A stretch of DNA of 7,785 nucleotides, taken from positions 1 to 7,785 of the forward strand of contig JAEZOG010000225.1 of the NCBI GenBank assembly GCA_023414155.1, read 5' to 3'. This document shows positions 1 to 5,324 of the stretch, piece by piece. The notes under the pieces are model-generated. The model ran no database searches. It had not been told where the DNA came from and saw only the letters and a list, made by a program, of their open reading frames with translations. A program made the position numbers and the translations under genes. Position 1 is the first letter of the stretch. The number at the start of each line of letters is the position of its first letter. Origin of the DNA: Cyanobacteria bacterium OH_CFB_184. GTDB taxonomy: Bacteria > Cyanobacteriota > Vampirovibrionia > Gastranaerophilales > Gastranaerophilaceae.

Positions 1-515
1 GGATTTTCCTTTTTCTTTTTAATTAGAATAGGAAGCAAACTTTGCTGCTCTTCAAAACCGGGTACAGCGTCTGCTCCATTTGCAGGCCACTTGTGACCAT
101 CTACTTTTAAATTCTGGAATTCAAACATCTCTATTAAGATAGATTCTTTTGCACTTTTAACATCTTCTACGACTTTGTTAAATACCTGCTCACCGTCAAT
201 AAGTGTTGTAACCATGGTTCTTCCGACTTGAGCAGACTTACTTGGTTCAGGTAAAACTTGAGGAGTATATGTTAAATGTTTTAAATATTGACGAAGAAAA
301 TCATCAACTGAAATTTGAGATTTATTGGCACTTTCAATTATTTTTTGAGCCATGAAAAAAGAAACATCAGGCAAATTAACCGGGTTAAGACTTTTAGGCG
401 TTTTAACTTCTATCTGAGGCAGCTGCGTGGGTGTTTCGTCTGGTTTTTTAGCCTTAAAAGAAACCAAATTAACGCTATTGTATCTAAACGGTAATATTGC
501 TAAATTACTTTTCAT
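1..515 (-). CDS. Phospholipase D-like protein, N-terminal part (runs off left edge)
   Basis: The reading frame is open from the ATG at 515 to the window edge (171 full codons), so the 3' end is missing. Residues 1-24 carry a short tag-like stretch (YNSVNLVSFKAKKP at 12-25), followed by a Pro/Lys-rich linker to about 50 and a probably helical segment to about 85. From residue 104 the sequence (TLIDGEQVFNKVVEDVKSAK, then SILIEMFEFQ) matches the first strand-helix-strand of phospholipase D-superfamily enzymes such as cardiolipin synthases and PLD nucleases. The catalytic HxKxxxxD motifs would lie beyond the edge, so substrate (lipid or nucleic acid) cannot be told. There is no signal peptide or obvious membrane helix in the visible part, which differs from typical membrane-anchored cardiolipin synthases. 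The ribosome binding site is poor: a GAGAG lies about 12 bases before the ATG. The family assignment is fairly sure; the function is open. Confidence 0.7.
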   Translation of the reverse strand, partial: MKSNLAILPFRYNSVNLVSFKAKKPDETPTQLPQIEVKTPKSLNPVNLPDVSFFMAQKIIESANKSQISVDDFLRQYLKHLTYTPQVLPEPSKSAQVGRTMVTTLIDGEQVFNKVVEDVKSAKESILIEMFEFQNLKVDGHKWPANGADAVPGFEEQQSLLPILIKKKKEN

Positions 516-630
516 ATAGACCATACACTCTCAACACATTCTCTTGATTGAATTATTACACTTATAATATTTGATTGCAAATTATTACTACTATTTTAAT
601 TAAGATTATTTTACAAATGAGATTTCATAT

Positions 631-810
631 TTATCCTTTGTTTTTGCGGGAGAGGAAATAAGCCATAATAAAGCTTTTTCGAGCTGAACTTTCAAAGGAT
701 GGCTCCTTGTAATCATGTTCAGAAGATGTATATTGCTTTACTGTGGTGCTGATTGATTTTTTACTTTTGTTATATAAATAGAGAGACGAAACTACTGGAC
801 ACTTTTTCAT
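631..810 (-). CDS. Possible small protein of 59 residues, unknown function
   Basis: An ATG at 810 opens a 59-residue frame ending in TAA at 631-633. The product begins MKKCPVVSSLYLYNKSKKS and ends AYFLSRKNKG. It is basic, rich in Ser, Lys and Tyr, has one Cys at position 4, and has no membrane span or motif that I recognise. A weak Shine-Dalgarno (AAGAG at 816-820) lies 5 bases before the ATG, and a perfect TATAAT is present on the same strand at 867-872 with no good -35. It shares the strand of the PLD-like gene and ends 115 bases before it, so the two could be co-transcribed. The frame runs through the stretch of this gap with the highest local GC, which is mildly in favour of coding. A chance frame remains possible. 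Confidence 0.35.
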   Translation of the reverse strand: MKKCPVVSSLYLYNKSKKSISTTVKQYTSSEHDYKEPSFESSARKSFIMAYFLSRKNKG

Positions 811-866
811 TAATGCTCTTATCTTTTAATTAGTACCCCAAAAAACCCCTTAGATTATTATAGTGT

Positions 867-872
867 ATTATA
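867..872 (-). promoter_or_regulatory. Possible -10 element for the small minus-strand gene
   Basis: On the minus strand this is a perfect TATAAT, with a second copy at 857-862. No convincing -35 is found 16-18 bases upstream, so only the -10 match supports it. Transcription from here would give a leader of roughly 40-50 bases before the ATG at 810. Confidence 0.25.
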
Positions 873-936
873 ACGCCGGAAAATTTTTGTTGATAGCCCA
901 ACCGGACTATTATTTAATCTAAAAAATTTTTTAATT

Positions 937-965
937 TTGTATCAATAACAATTCTGTAATAAAAT
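937..965 (+). promoter_or_regulatory. Sigma-70-type promoter of the alkylation repair gene
   Basis: TTGTAT at 937-942 and TAAAAT at 960-965 are separated by 17 bases, close to the housekeeping consensus. The -10 ends only 9 bases before the ATG at 975, so the predicted start of transcription falls within a few bases of the start codon and the mRNA would be leaderless or nearly so. Confidence 0.6.
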
Positions 966-974
966 ATATCAGGC

Positions 975-1664
975 ATGGACACAAAAATCATAAATGAAAT
1001 AAAACGTTACGAAAACCAAAAATTAGCTCTTCATCACGCTTCTTTTTTCAAAACAGGGAAAGGACAATACGGTGAAGGAGACTTGTTTTTAGGCATAAGT
1101 GTACCAATTTTAAGACAAATATCTAAAAAATATTTCAAAGAAGTATCTTTAAACCAATTAGAATCATTGCTGCAAAATCCTTATCATGAAATAAGAATAT
1201 GCTCTTTAATGATGATGGTCTTAAAATACCAAAAAACAGAGGATAAAGAAAAAATCTTCAATATTTACATGCAAAATCTCAAATACATCAATAACTGGGA
1301 CTTGGTAGATGTTTCTGCACAATATATAGTAGGCCCTTTTTTGTACGACTCGATTGATGTTCTACTTGATCTTGCAAAAAGCAACCATCTTTGGAGTCAA
1401 AGGATAGCTATTATTGCTACATTTTACAACATAAGGCAAGGCAGCTTCAAAAACACTATTGAACTATCTAAATATTTTTTGACACATAAACACGATCTTA
1501 TCCACAAAGCCACAGGCTGGATGCTCAGAGAAGTCGGAAAAAGAGATTTAAACTTACTCATAGAGTTCCTTGATAAACATCACAAAACAATGCCAAGAAC
1601 AATGCTCAGATATTCCATAGAAAAATTGACGGCTGAACAAAAAAAGTTTTATATGAATAAATAA
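975..1664 (+). CDS. alkD: DNA alkylation repair protein, AlkD-like glycosylase
   Basis: This 229-residue protein matches the AlkD family of HEAT-like-repeat DNA glycosylases, which release N3- and N7-alkylated purines from DNA, and has the usual length. The residues known from Bacillus cereus AlkD have clear counterparts: NNWDLVD at 106-112 supplies the aromatic W108 and catalytic D112, WSQR at 140-143 supplies R143, and GWMLREVGKRD at 181-191 supplies W182 and R185. The helical repeats cover nearly the whole chain, and no other domain is present. The start has no Shine-Dalgarno; the promoter is so close that leaderless translation is likely. The gene stands alone and converges with the transporter gene, with 5 bases between the two stops. 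No alkylation-response neighbours are visible. The family call is firm; substrate range is inferred. Confidence 0.92.
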   Translation: MDTKIINEIKRYENQKLALHHASFFKTGKGQYGEGDLFLGISVPILRQISKKYFKEVSLNQLESLLQNPYHEIRICSLMMMVLKYQKTEDKEKIFNIYMQNLKYINNWDLVDVSAQYIVGPFLYDSIDVLLDLAKSNHLWSQRIAIIATFYNIRQGSFKNTIELSKYFLTHKHDLIHKATGWMLREVGKRDLNLLIEFLDKHHKTMPRTMLRYSIEKLTAEQKKFYMNK

Positions 1665-1685
1665 TTTTTCTAAAATAAAATTATT
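1660..1685. terminator. AT-only inverted repeat between convergent genes
   Basis: AATAATTTT at 1660-1668 and AAAATTATT at 1677-1685 form a perfect 9-bp inverted repeat with an 8-base loop, spanning the stops of the two convergent genes. The stem has no G or C, so it would be weak, and in such AT-rich DNA it could be chance. A bidirectional terminator is possible but poorly supported. Confidence 0.2.
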
Positions 1686-2530
1686 AAAGCAGAACCTAAA
1701 ATCATAATAAATGCGCCGAGTATTTTTTTCTTGAAATATTTTTCTTCAAAAAACCTGCACCCAAAAACAACGCTCACCAATGTAGACAATTGAAAAAGAG
1801 CCAGAGCATACCCGACATTCATGTTTTTAAAAACATAATTTGTACTAAGCTGCATAAGACCTATACAAACCACAAGTGCGGAAAATTTTAACAAATCACT
1901 CTTTCTTAGAGGATAAAACTGCTCCTTGCTAAAAGCAATAAGCAACATAAATGCAAATAATGCGCCAAAAAAGCACCACATGATAAATGCTACTTCAAAA
2001 GAAGATTCAATTATTACTTTTTTTATAAAAACAGCTTCAATCGCAGTAAAAATAAGCGCCAGTATCCTATATTGAATGTCTTTTCTTAGCAAAATCTCAT
2101 AAGTAAATTTTTCATGCAAAGTATCAAAAATAAAGTAACTTCCGACAATAATCAACACAATCCCGGCGACACCATATATAGTTGGAAATTCCTTTAAAAG
2201 ATAAATCCCAAAAAGCATCCCCACTATAGCTTTATATGAATTAATAGGCCCTAAGACAGAAAGCTCGCCACCTTCTAATGCTTTGACCAAAAAAGCATTC
2301 CCCAATGCTCCAAAAAACCCACCTGAGATTGAATAAAGCCAAAAGTCTTGAGAAAAGGTCAACCAATGTATTTTAAAAACAAATAACAGACAAAACACGC
2401 TCAAAAAAGCATATGTAGAAAAATTTATCAACAATGGACTTCTACCCTTTTCAGCAAGGTTCTTTTGAAAAACATTAGCTAAAGGATTAGAGATGATTCT
2501 GACTAATAATGCAAAAGTAGTATCTAACAT
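1670..2530 (-). CDS. EamA-family transporter (drug/metabolite transporter superfamily)
   Basis: The 286-residue product is almost entirely hydrophobic, with about ten membrane segments near residues 3-22, 36-54, 63-82, 90-110, 117-136, 153-171, 179-199, 214-231, 238-258 and 268-286. It consists of two repeated EamA halves (roughly 1-137 and 150-286). Each half ends with the family pattern of a Pro- or Ser-containing helix, a Glu-rich loop (LLKEFPTIYG at 111-120; FFEEKYFKKK at 260-269) and a Gly-rich final helix. Length and layout are normal for inner-membrane metabolite or drug exporters. Substrate cannot be read from sequence. There is no Shine-Dalgarno before the ATG at 2530; a -10-like TATACT sits 8 bases upstream. 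It is divergent from the HNH-like gene and convergent with alkD. Confidence 0.88.
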   Translation of the reverse strand: MLDTTFALLVRIISNPLANVFQKNLAEKGRSPLLINFSTYAFLSVFCLLFVFKIHWLTFSQDFWLYSISGGFFGALGNAFLVKALEGGELSVLGPINSYKAIVGMLFGIYLLKEFPTIYGVAGIVLIIVGSYFIFDTLHEKFTYEILLRKDIQYRILALIFTAIEAVFIKKVIIESSFEVAFIMWCFFGALFAFMLLIAFSKEQFYPLRKSDLLKFSALVVCIGLMQLSTNYVFKNMNVGYALALFQLSTLVSVVFGCRFFEEKYFKKKILGAFIMILGSALIILF

Positions 2531-2538
2531 ATGTGAAC

Positions 2539-2544
2539 AGTATA
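2539..2544 (-). promoter_or_regulatory. Putative -10 box of the EamA transporter gene
   Basis: On the minus strand this reads TATACT, five of six matches to TATAAT, and ends 8 bases before the ATG. No good -35 lies at normal spacing in the T-rich DNA upstream. Together with the absence of a Shine-Dalgarno it suggests a leaderless transcript. Confidence 0.35.
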
Positions 2545-2651
2545 AAATAAAAAAATCAAAAAATTTATAGCCAACTGCACGTAAATTTCTATTAATAAAA
2601 AATGTTCAAATTAACAAAAACAAAATAATACGAGAGTTATATTAATAGACT

Positions 2652-2655
2652 AAGG
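2652..2655 (+). promoter_or_regulatory. Ribosome binding site of the HNH-like gene
   Basis: AAGG, 5 bases before the ATG at 2661, favours this start over the in-frame ATG at codon 19. A TATATT at 2638-2643 could be a -10 box, but no properly spaced -35 is seen. Confidence 0.45.
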
Positions 2656-2660
2656 CAATT

Positions 2661-3230
2661 ATGATTAAAAATATTTTCTACAATTCAATTTCTTTTCGCG
2701 GGTATAAATCGATAATGGTTGATACCGTCAAAAAAGCTATAGAAGATGAAAAATTAACTATCCACTGTGCATATAGCGGAGATGTCTTTACATCATCTAA
2801 AAAACGCAGACCCTCAATTGAACACATAAAACCCCATACAGATGGTGGCGAAAACAAAGATTATAATTTTTTACCGGTAAATAGAAAAACAAATTCTGAA
2901 AGAGGGTGCACCCCATTGCCAGAATACATCGAAGTAAATCCTCAAGTGATTGAAAACGTCAAAAGGACTATATCTGAAGTTGCAAGACTAAAATCAGAGA
3001 ATTTTGACGGTAAAAAGTGGGCAAAAGAAGCAATGAAAACTTTTTCGGAAGAAGCCAAAACAAAGATAGATGTAGATTTAGATAGCATAGATTCAACTAT
3101 CTATATCGAAAATACAATTAAAAAAACAAATCCTAAAATAGAACAAATAAAAGAAGAAACAACAAACCCGTTCCAAAAACAGCTTGAACAAGTTCTTAAA
3201 CAATTAGAAAAAGAAGAATCTACTCTATAG
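2661..3230 (+). CDS. Small HNH-endonuclease-like protein with N-terminal tag-like motif
   Basis: The 189-residue product has an HNH-like core at about residues 35-82: HCAYSGDVF (35-43), a Lys/Arg patch, PSIEHIKPHTDGGENKDYNF (51-70) and VNRKTNSERG (73-82). H55 would be the general base, N69 the middle residue, and N78 takes the place of the last metal ligand. The GG before the Asn and the RxTNxxRG ending are typical of HNH domains. Only C36 is present of the zinc-binding CxxC pairs seen in many members. Residues 83-189 are Lys/Glu-rich and probably helical, ending in a likely coiled coil. The start MIKNIFYNSISFRGYKS resembles the beginning of the PLD-like protein in the same window. It is not next to a methylase, phage or toxin-immunity gene, so a role cannot be assigned. 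HNH family membership is probable; activity is not certain. Confidence 0.7.
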   Translation: MIKNIFYNSISFRGYKSIMVDTVKKAIEDEKLTIHCAYSGDVFTSSKKRRPSIEHIKPHTDGGENKDYNFLPVNRKTNSERGCTPLPEYIEVNPQVIENVKRTISEVARLKSENFDGKKWAKEAMKTFSEEAKTKIDVDLDSIDSTIYIENTIKKTNPKIEQIKEETTNPFQKQLEQVLKQLEKEESTL

Positions 3231-3249
3231 CGTTAATAAATCTATAGGG
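3223..3249 (+). terminator. Weak hairpin overlapping the stop of the HNH-like gene
   Basis: CTCTATAG at 3223-3230 can pair with CTATAGGG at 3242-3249 (8 pairs, one G-U) around an 11-base loop. No T-run follows, so it is not a standard intrinsic terminator; it may simply be two copies of a short palindrome. Confidence 0.2.
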
Positions 3250-3288
3250 CAAAGGGTTTAGCTATAAGTATTCATATAGAATCAAATG

Positions 3289-3405
3289 TTAATTTGTCAG
3301 TTTTTCTAACAGAGCCTGTTTATAAAAAAAGATTTTTAAGACACAAACCGATACCAACAAAAGAACATTTATAATAATCAATATTATTGATGTGCGTTTT
3401 TTCAT
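3289..3405 (-). CDS. Small single-span membrane protein, 38 residues
   Basis: An ATG at 3405 opens a 38-residue frame ending in TAA at 3289-3291. The product starts MKKRTS, has an unbroken hydrophobic stretch at about residues 7-27 (Ile, Leu and Val rich, with one Cys at 21), and ends with a short polar, probably helical tail (KQALLEKLTN at 29-38). The positive N-terminus predicts an inside start with the tail outside. It could be a lone transmembrane peptide, or less likely an uncleaved signal sequence. AGAGGA lies 7 bases before the ATG, a good ribosome binding site, and the start, span and tail are organised like a real small membrane protein. It is divergent from the membrane glycosyltransferase-like gene. 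I do not recognise a named family; a regulatory membrane peptide or a type I toxin-like peptide are both possible, with no direct evidence for either. Confidence 0.6.
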   Translation of the reverse strand: MKKRTSIILIIINVLLLVSVCVLKIFFYKQALLEKLTN

Positions 3406-3412
3406 TGTTACA

Positions 3413-3418
3413 TCCTCT
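3413..3418 (-). promoter_or_regulatory. Ribosome binding site of the 38-residue membrane protein
   Basis: On the minus strand this reads AGAGGA, 7 bases before the ATG at 3405. It is the main evidence that this short frame is translated and fixes its start. Confidence 0.55.
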
Positions 3419-3511
3419 ATAAACTATCTTTTTCAGATTGTCTTAACTTAAAAGTTAATCAATCAAAACCATTCCGCATTTAACATTCAATATTTTATTT
3501 AGTTTAATAAT

Positions 3512-3539
3512 TTTATACACCCCCCTGGTTGGTTATAAA
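3512..3539 (-). promoter_or_regulatory. Possible minus-strand promoter for the small membrane protein
   Basis: On the minus strand, TTTATA (3534-3539) and TATAAA (3512-3517) are 16 bases apart, with four and five of six matches to the -35 and -10 consensus. It would give a leader of about 100 bases. The -35 lies inside the left arm of the dyad at 3530-3554, so a protein bound there could block it. Confidence 0.3.
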
Positions 3540-3554
3540 AAAGATTTATAACCA
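3530..3554. repeat. Perfect 10-bp inverted repeat, operator-like
   Basis: TGGTTATAAA at 3530-3539 and TTTATAACCA at 3545-3554 are exact inverted copies around a 5-base centre (AAAGA). It sits between two putative divergent promoters. The right arm is followed by a broken T stretch (ATTTTTG) only after several bases, so a terminator reading is weaker than an operator reading. Confidence 0.45.
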
Positions 3555-3577
3555 GACTAGATTTTTGAAAACATTAA

Positions 3578-3606
3578 TTGTTCATATGCTGCAAATATGA
3601 TATTCT
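3578..3606 (+). promoter_or_regulatory. Extended -10 promoter of the membrane glycosyltransferase-like gene
   Basis: TTGTTC at 3578-3583 and TATTCT at 3601-3606 are 17 bases apart, and TG at 3598-3599 gives the TGnTATTCT extended -10 form. The predicted transcript starts just before a strong ribosome binding site (AAGGAGG, 3617-3623), leaving a leader of only about 15 bases. Confidence 0.55.
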
Positions 3607-3626
3607 CAAAATAATCAAGGAGGCAT

Positions 3627-5321
3627 ATGTTAAATTCTAAAATTAAAAATATAATTTTATATGCACTAATTGCCCTCTCGATAATTATAATTGGAGCAAT
3701 CGTTTTTTATTACCAAAAATATGATGTAATAGCAGGCGATGACATATGGCAAATATTTTTTATAAATCCTATTTTAGAAGAAATTCTAAAACCTGATCAC
3801 GGAAGATATTTAGCCTGGATGCAAATGAAATTAGTCGGGAGCGCGATTCCGATGGCTCTCAACATTCATCCACAGGATTTTGCGCCTATCGGCGGCTCTT
3901 TATTCAAAGCAATCGGAATATCAATGTTGTGCTTTGTTTTTTCAATTTTTATGTTTTTAAAAAGGAAAATAAACTTTCTTTTTCCGCTGCTGCTTTTTTA
4001 CACGTTTTTTTATTATTTTAGTTTGATAAAAGCACATAATTTAGCTGAAGTCACAGACTATTCACCTTTTTACGGATATTCTTTTGCTCTTGGCATTTAT
4101 GCATTATTTTGGATAATCATAATTCAAAACTACGTAAATAAAAAAGAATTCAATCCGTTATTGATGATAGGTTGTTGCATAATTGCTTTCTTTGCAGGCG
4201 TAAACGATGCTTACACCACCCAAATATTGTTATCATTATGTTGTTTGGGAATTTTTATTTTAATAAACTCAAAAAATGAAGCCTTAGCAGGTATAAAAAA
4301 TATTTGGAAAATAAAATACATCCCGGTATTTTTGATAACAACAATTATTGGATATATAGGAGTTTATAGCGACAAACATGTTATAAATTTTGTTCACTCA
4401 GGTCAAAATGAATCAAATTTTTTACAAGAAATAATTCGCCTATTACCAAGCTTTTTACCCGATTATTTAGAGGCAGTTATCTTAAATCACCTGACTGAAT
4501 TAGTCATAATTTCGCTTTTAATAATTACAATAAAAATCCTAAGCAAAGATACAGAAACTACAAATAAAATTATATTTATTTCTTTGAGCATGATTTTTGG
4601 TTTCTTTATATTCTTTTTTGGACTCATCATTGGTGGCAACAACACTTTTTATGTGGCAGGCAAATTCTGGATAGAACATGTGGATCTTCAATTAGGATTT
4701 GTGATGGCTTTATATATGGTAATTCTTTTGCTTACAGGCTTTTTACTAAAAACCATAGAAAATAATAAAAAAGCATATTATGCAATTTCTATACTGCTTG
4801 CAATATTTATGACATCGCAGATACTATCAGGATCAAATATCTACAATCAATTTAAAAACGACTTTTCTTTGCAAAAGCAAGCAAGATCAGAAATGTATAA
4901 AAATGAAAAAATGTACCTTTTTTATGCGCTTAAAAATCAAAAAGCAATTTTATCAAATAAATCTCTTGCAAACCCTTTTATCGCCTCTGCGTACTTTGTA
5001 GGAATAGTCTCCGACATGCCGGAAGGCCAGATAGAAACGTTAGAAGACTTTGAAAGACAAAGAGGTTGTTATCAAACAGGAAATTGCGATGAATTAGCTG
5101 AAAAAATATCAAAAATTACGTTTTATGACACCTTTTACAATTCAAGATACATAAAATCTGTATATAAAGATATAACTCCTGTCGAATATAGTTTTGTTCC
5201 AGACAAACAAGCTGTTGATACCTTCAAAAAGAATGGCGGAAGTTTTGAAAACTTAGAAATTGAAAATCCGAAGTTTCAAAATTTATACAACAAAGATTTT
5301 GTATTAAATAAATCTAAGTGA
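3627..5321 (+). CDS. Multi-spanning membrane protein, probable GT-C-type glycosyltransferase
   Basis: The 564-residue protein has about eleven membrane segments, near residues 7-28, 91-112, 116-134, 148-168, 177-195, 198-214, 231-247, 286-304, 314-338, 353-375 and 384-401. A hydrophilic C-terminal domain of about 160 residues follows. After the first span comes an acidic pair in the loop (AGDDIWQ, D38-D39), followed by a DHGRYLAW stretch at 57-64. An acidic motif right after the first helix is the hallmark of GT-C glycosyltransferases, which use lipid-phosphate sugars on the outer face. The general layout resembles the GtrII and DUF6056-type membrane proteins, but I cannot confirm a family by eye. 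C481 and C487 in the C-terminal domain could form a disulfide. Its strong Shine-Dalgarno AAGGAGG lies only 3 bases before the ATG. It converges on the heptose operon with 3 bases between stops. A membrane protein is certain; glycosyltransferase is inferred from motif and context. Confidence 0.6.
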   Translation: MLNSKIKNIILYALIALSIIIIGAIVFYYQKYDVIAGDDIWQIFFINPILEEILKPDHGRYLAWMQMKLVGSAIPMALNIHPQDFAPIGGSLFKAIGISMLCFVFSIFMFLKRKINFLFPLLLFYTFFYYFSLIKAHNLAEVTDYSPFYGYSFALGIYALFWIIIIQNYVNKKEFNPLLMIGCCIIAFFAGVNDAYTTQILLSLCCLGIFILINSKNEALAGIKNIWKIKYIPVFLITTIIGYIGVYSDKHVINFVHSGQNESNFLQEIIRLLPSFLPDYLEAVILNHLTELVIISLLIITIKILSKDTETTNKIIFISLSMIFGFFIFFFGLIIGGNNTFYVAGKFWIEHVDLQLGFVMALYMVILLLTGFLLKTIENNKKAYYAISILLAIFMTSQILSGSNIYNQFKNDFSLQKQARSEMYKNEKMYLFYALKNQKAILSNKSLANPFIASAYFVGIVSDMPEGQIETLEDFERQRGCYQTGNCDELAEKISKITFYDTFYNSRYIKSVYKDITPVEYSFVPDKQAVDTFKKNGGSFENLEIENPKFQNLYNKDFVLNKSK

Positions 5322-5324
5322 TTT

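Larger units (their letters stand above)
516..974. other. Gap between the PLD-like gene and alkD
   Basis: The only plausible gene in this stretch is a 59-codon minus-strand frame at 631-810, listed separately. Other visible items are weak. A 14-bp dyad ATTTG-attg-CAAAT sits at 569-582, about 54 bases before the PLD-like start, and could be an operator. An inverted pair AGCCAT/ATGGCT lies at 661-666 and 699-704, inside the small frame. Two CCCC runs separated by six A occur at 836-849. Two minus-strand TATAAT hexamers lie at 867-872 and 857-862. The right end holds the alkD promoter. I see no intrinsic terminator and no RNA gene. Confidence 0.5.
3231..3626. other. Gap between the HNH-like gene and the membrane glycosyltransferase-like gene
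   Basis: Contrary to its empty look, the gap holds a small minus-strand membrane-protein gene (3289-3405), a possible minus-strand promoter (3512-3539), a perfect dyad (3530-3554) and the plus-strand promoter and ribosome binding site of the next gene (3578-3623). Between 3419 and 3511 I see nothing beyond AT-rich DNA that may be the leader of the small gene. Confidence 0.6.

Noticed and set aside
661..704. Inverted pair AGCCAT/ATGGCT as a structured RNA
   Set aside because: The stem is 6 bp with a 32-base interior that pairs poorly, and it lies inside the candidate 59-codon gene.
606..716. Minus-strand 36-codon frame with an internal AAGGAG six bases before a TTG
   Set aside because: It overlaps the longer 59-codon frame in another phase. 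The apparent ribosome binding site would demand a TTG start for a 29-residue peptide, which is less convincing.
836..849. CCCC-A6-CCCC as a possible quadruplex or binding site
   Set aside because: Only two G runs exist on the opposite strand, too few for an intramolecular quadruplex, and no further copies are seen.
3289..3405. Type I toxin-antitoxin reading of the small membrane protein
   Set aside because: Size and hydrophobicity would fit, but no antisense RNA promoter, tandem repeat or terminator pattern typical of such loci is visible, so only a small membrane protein is claimed.
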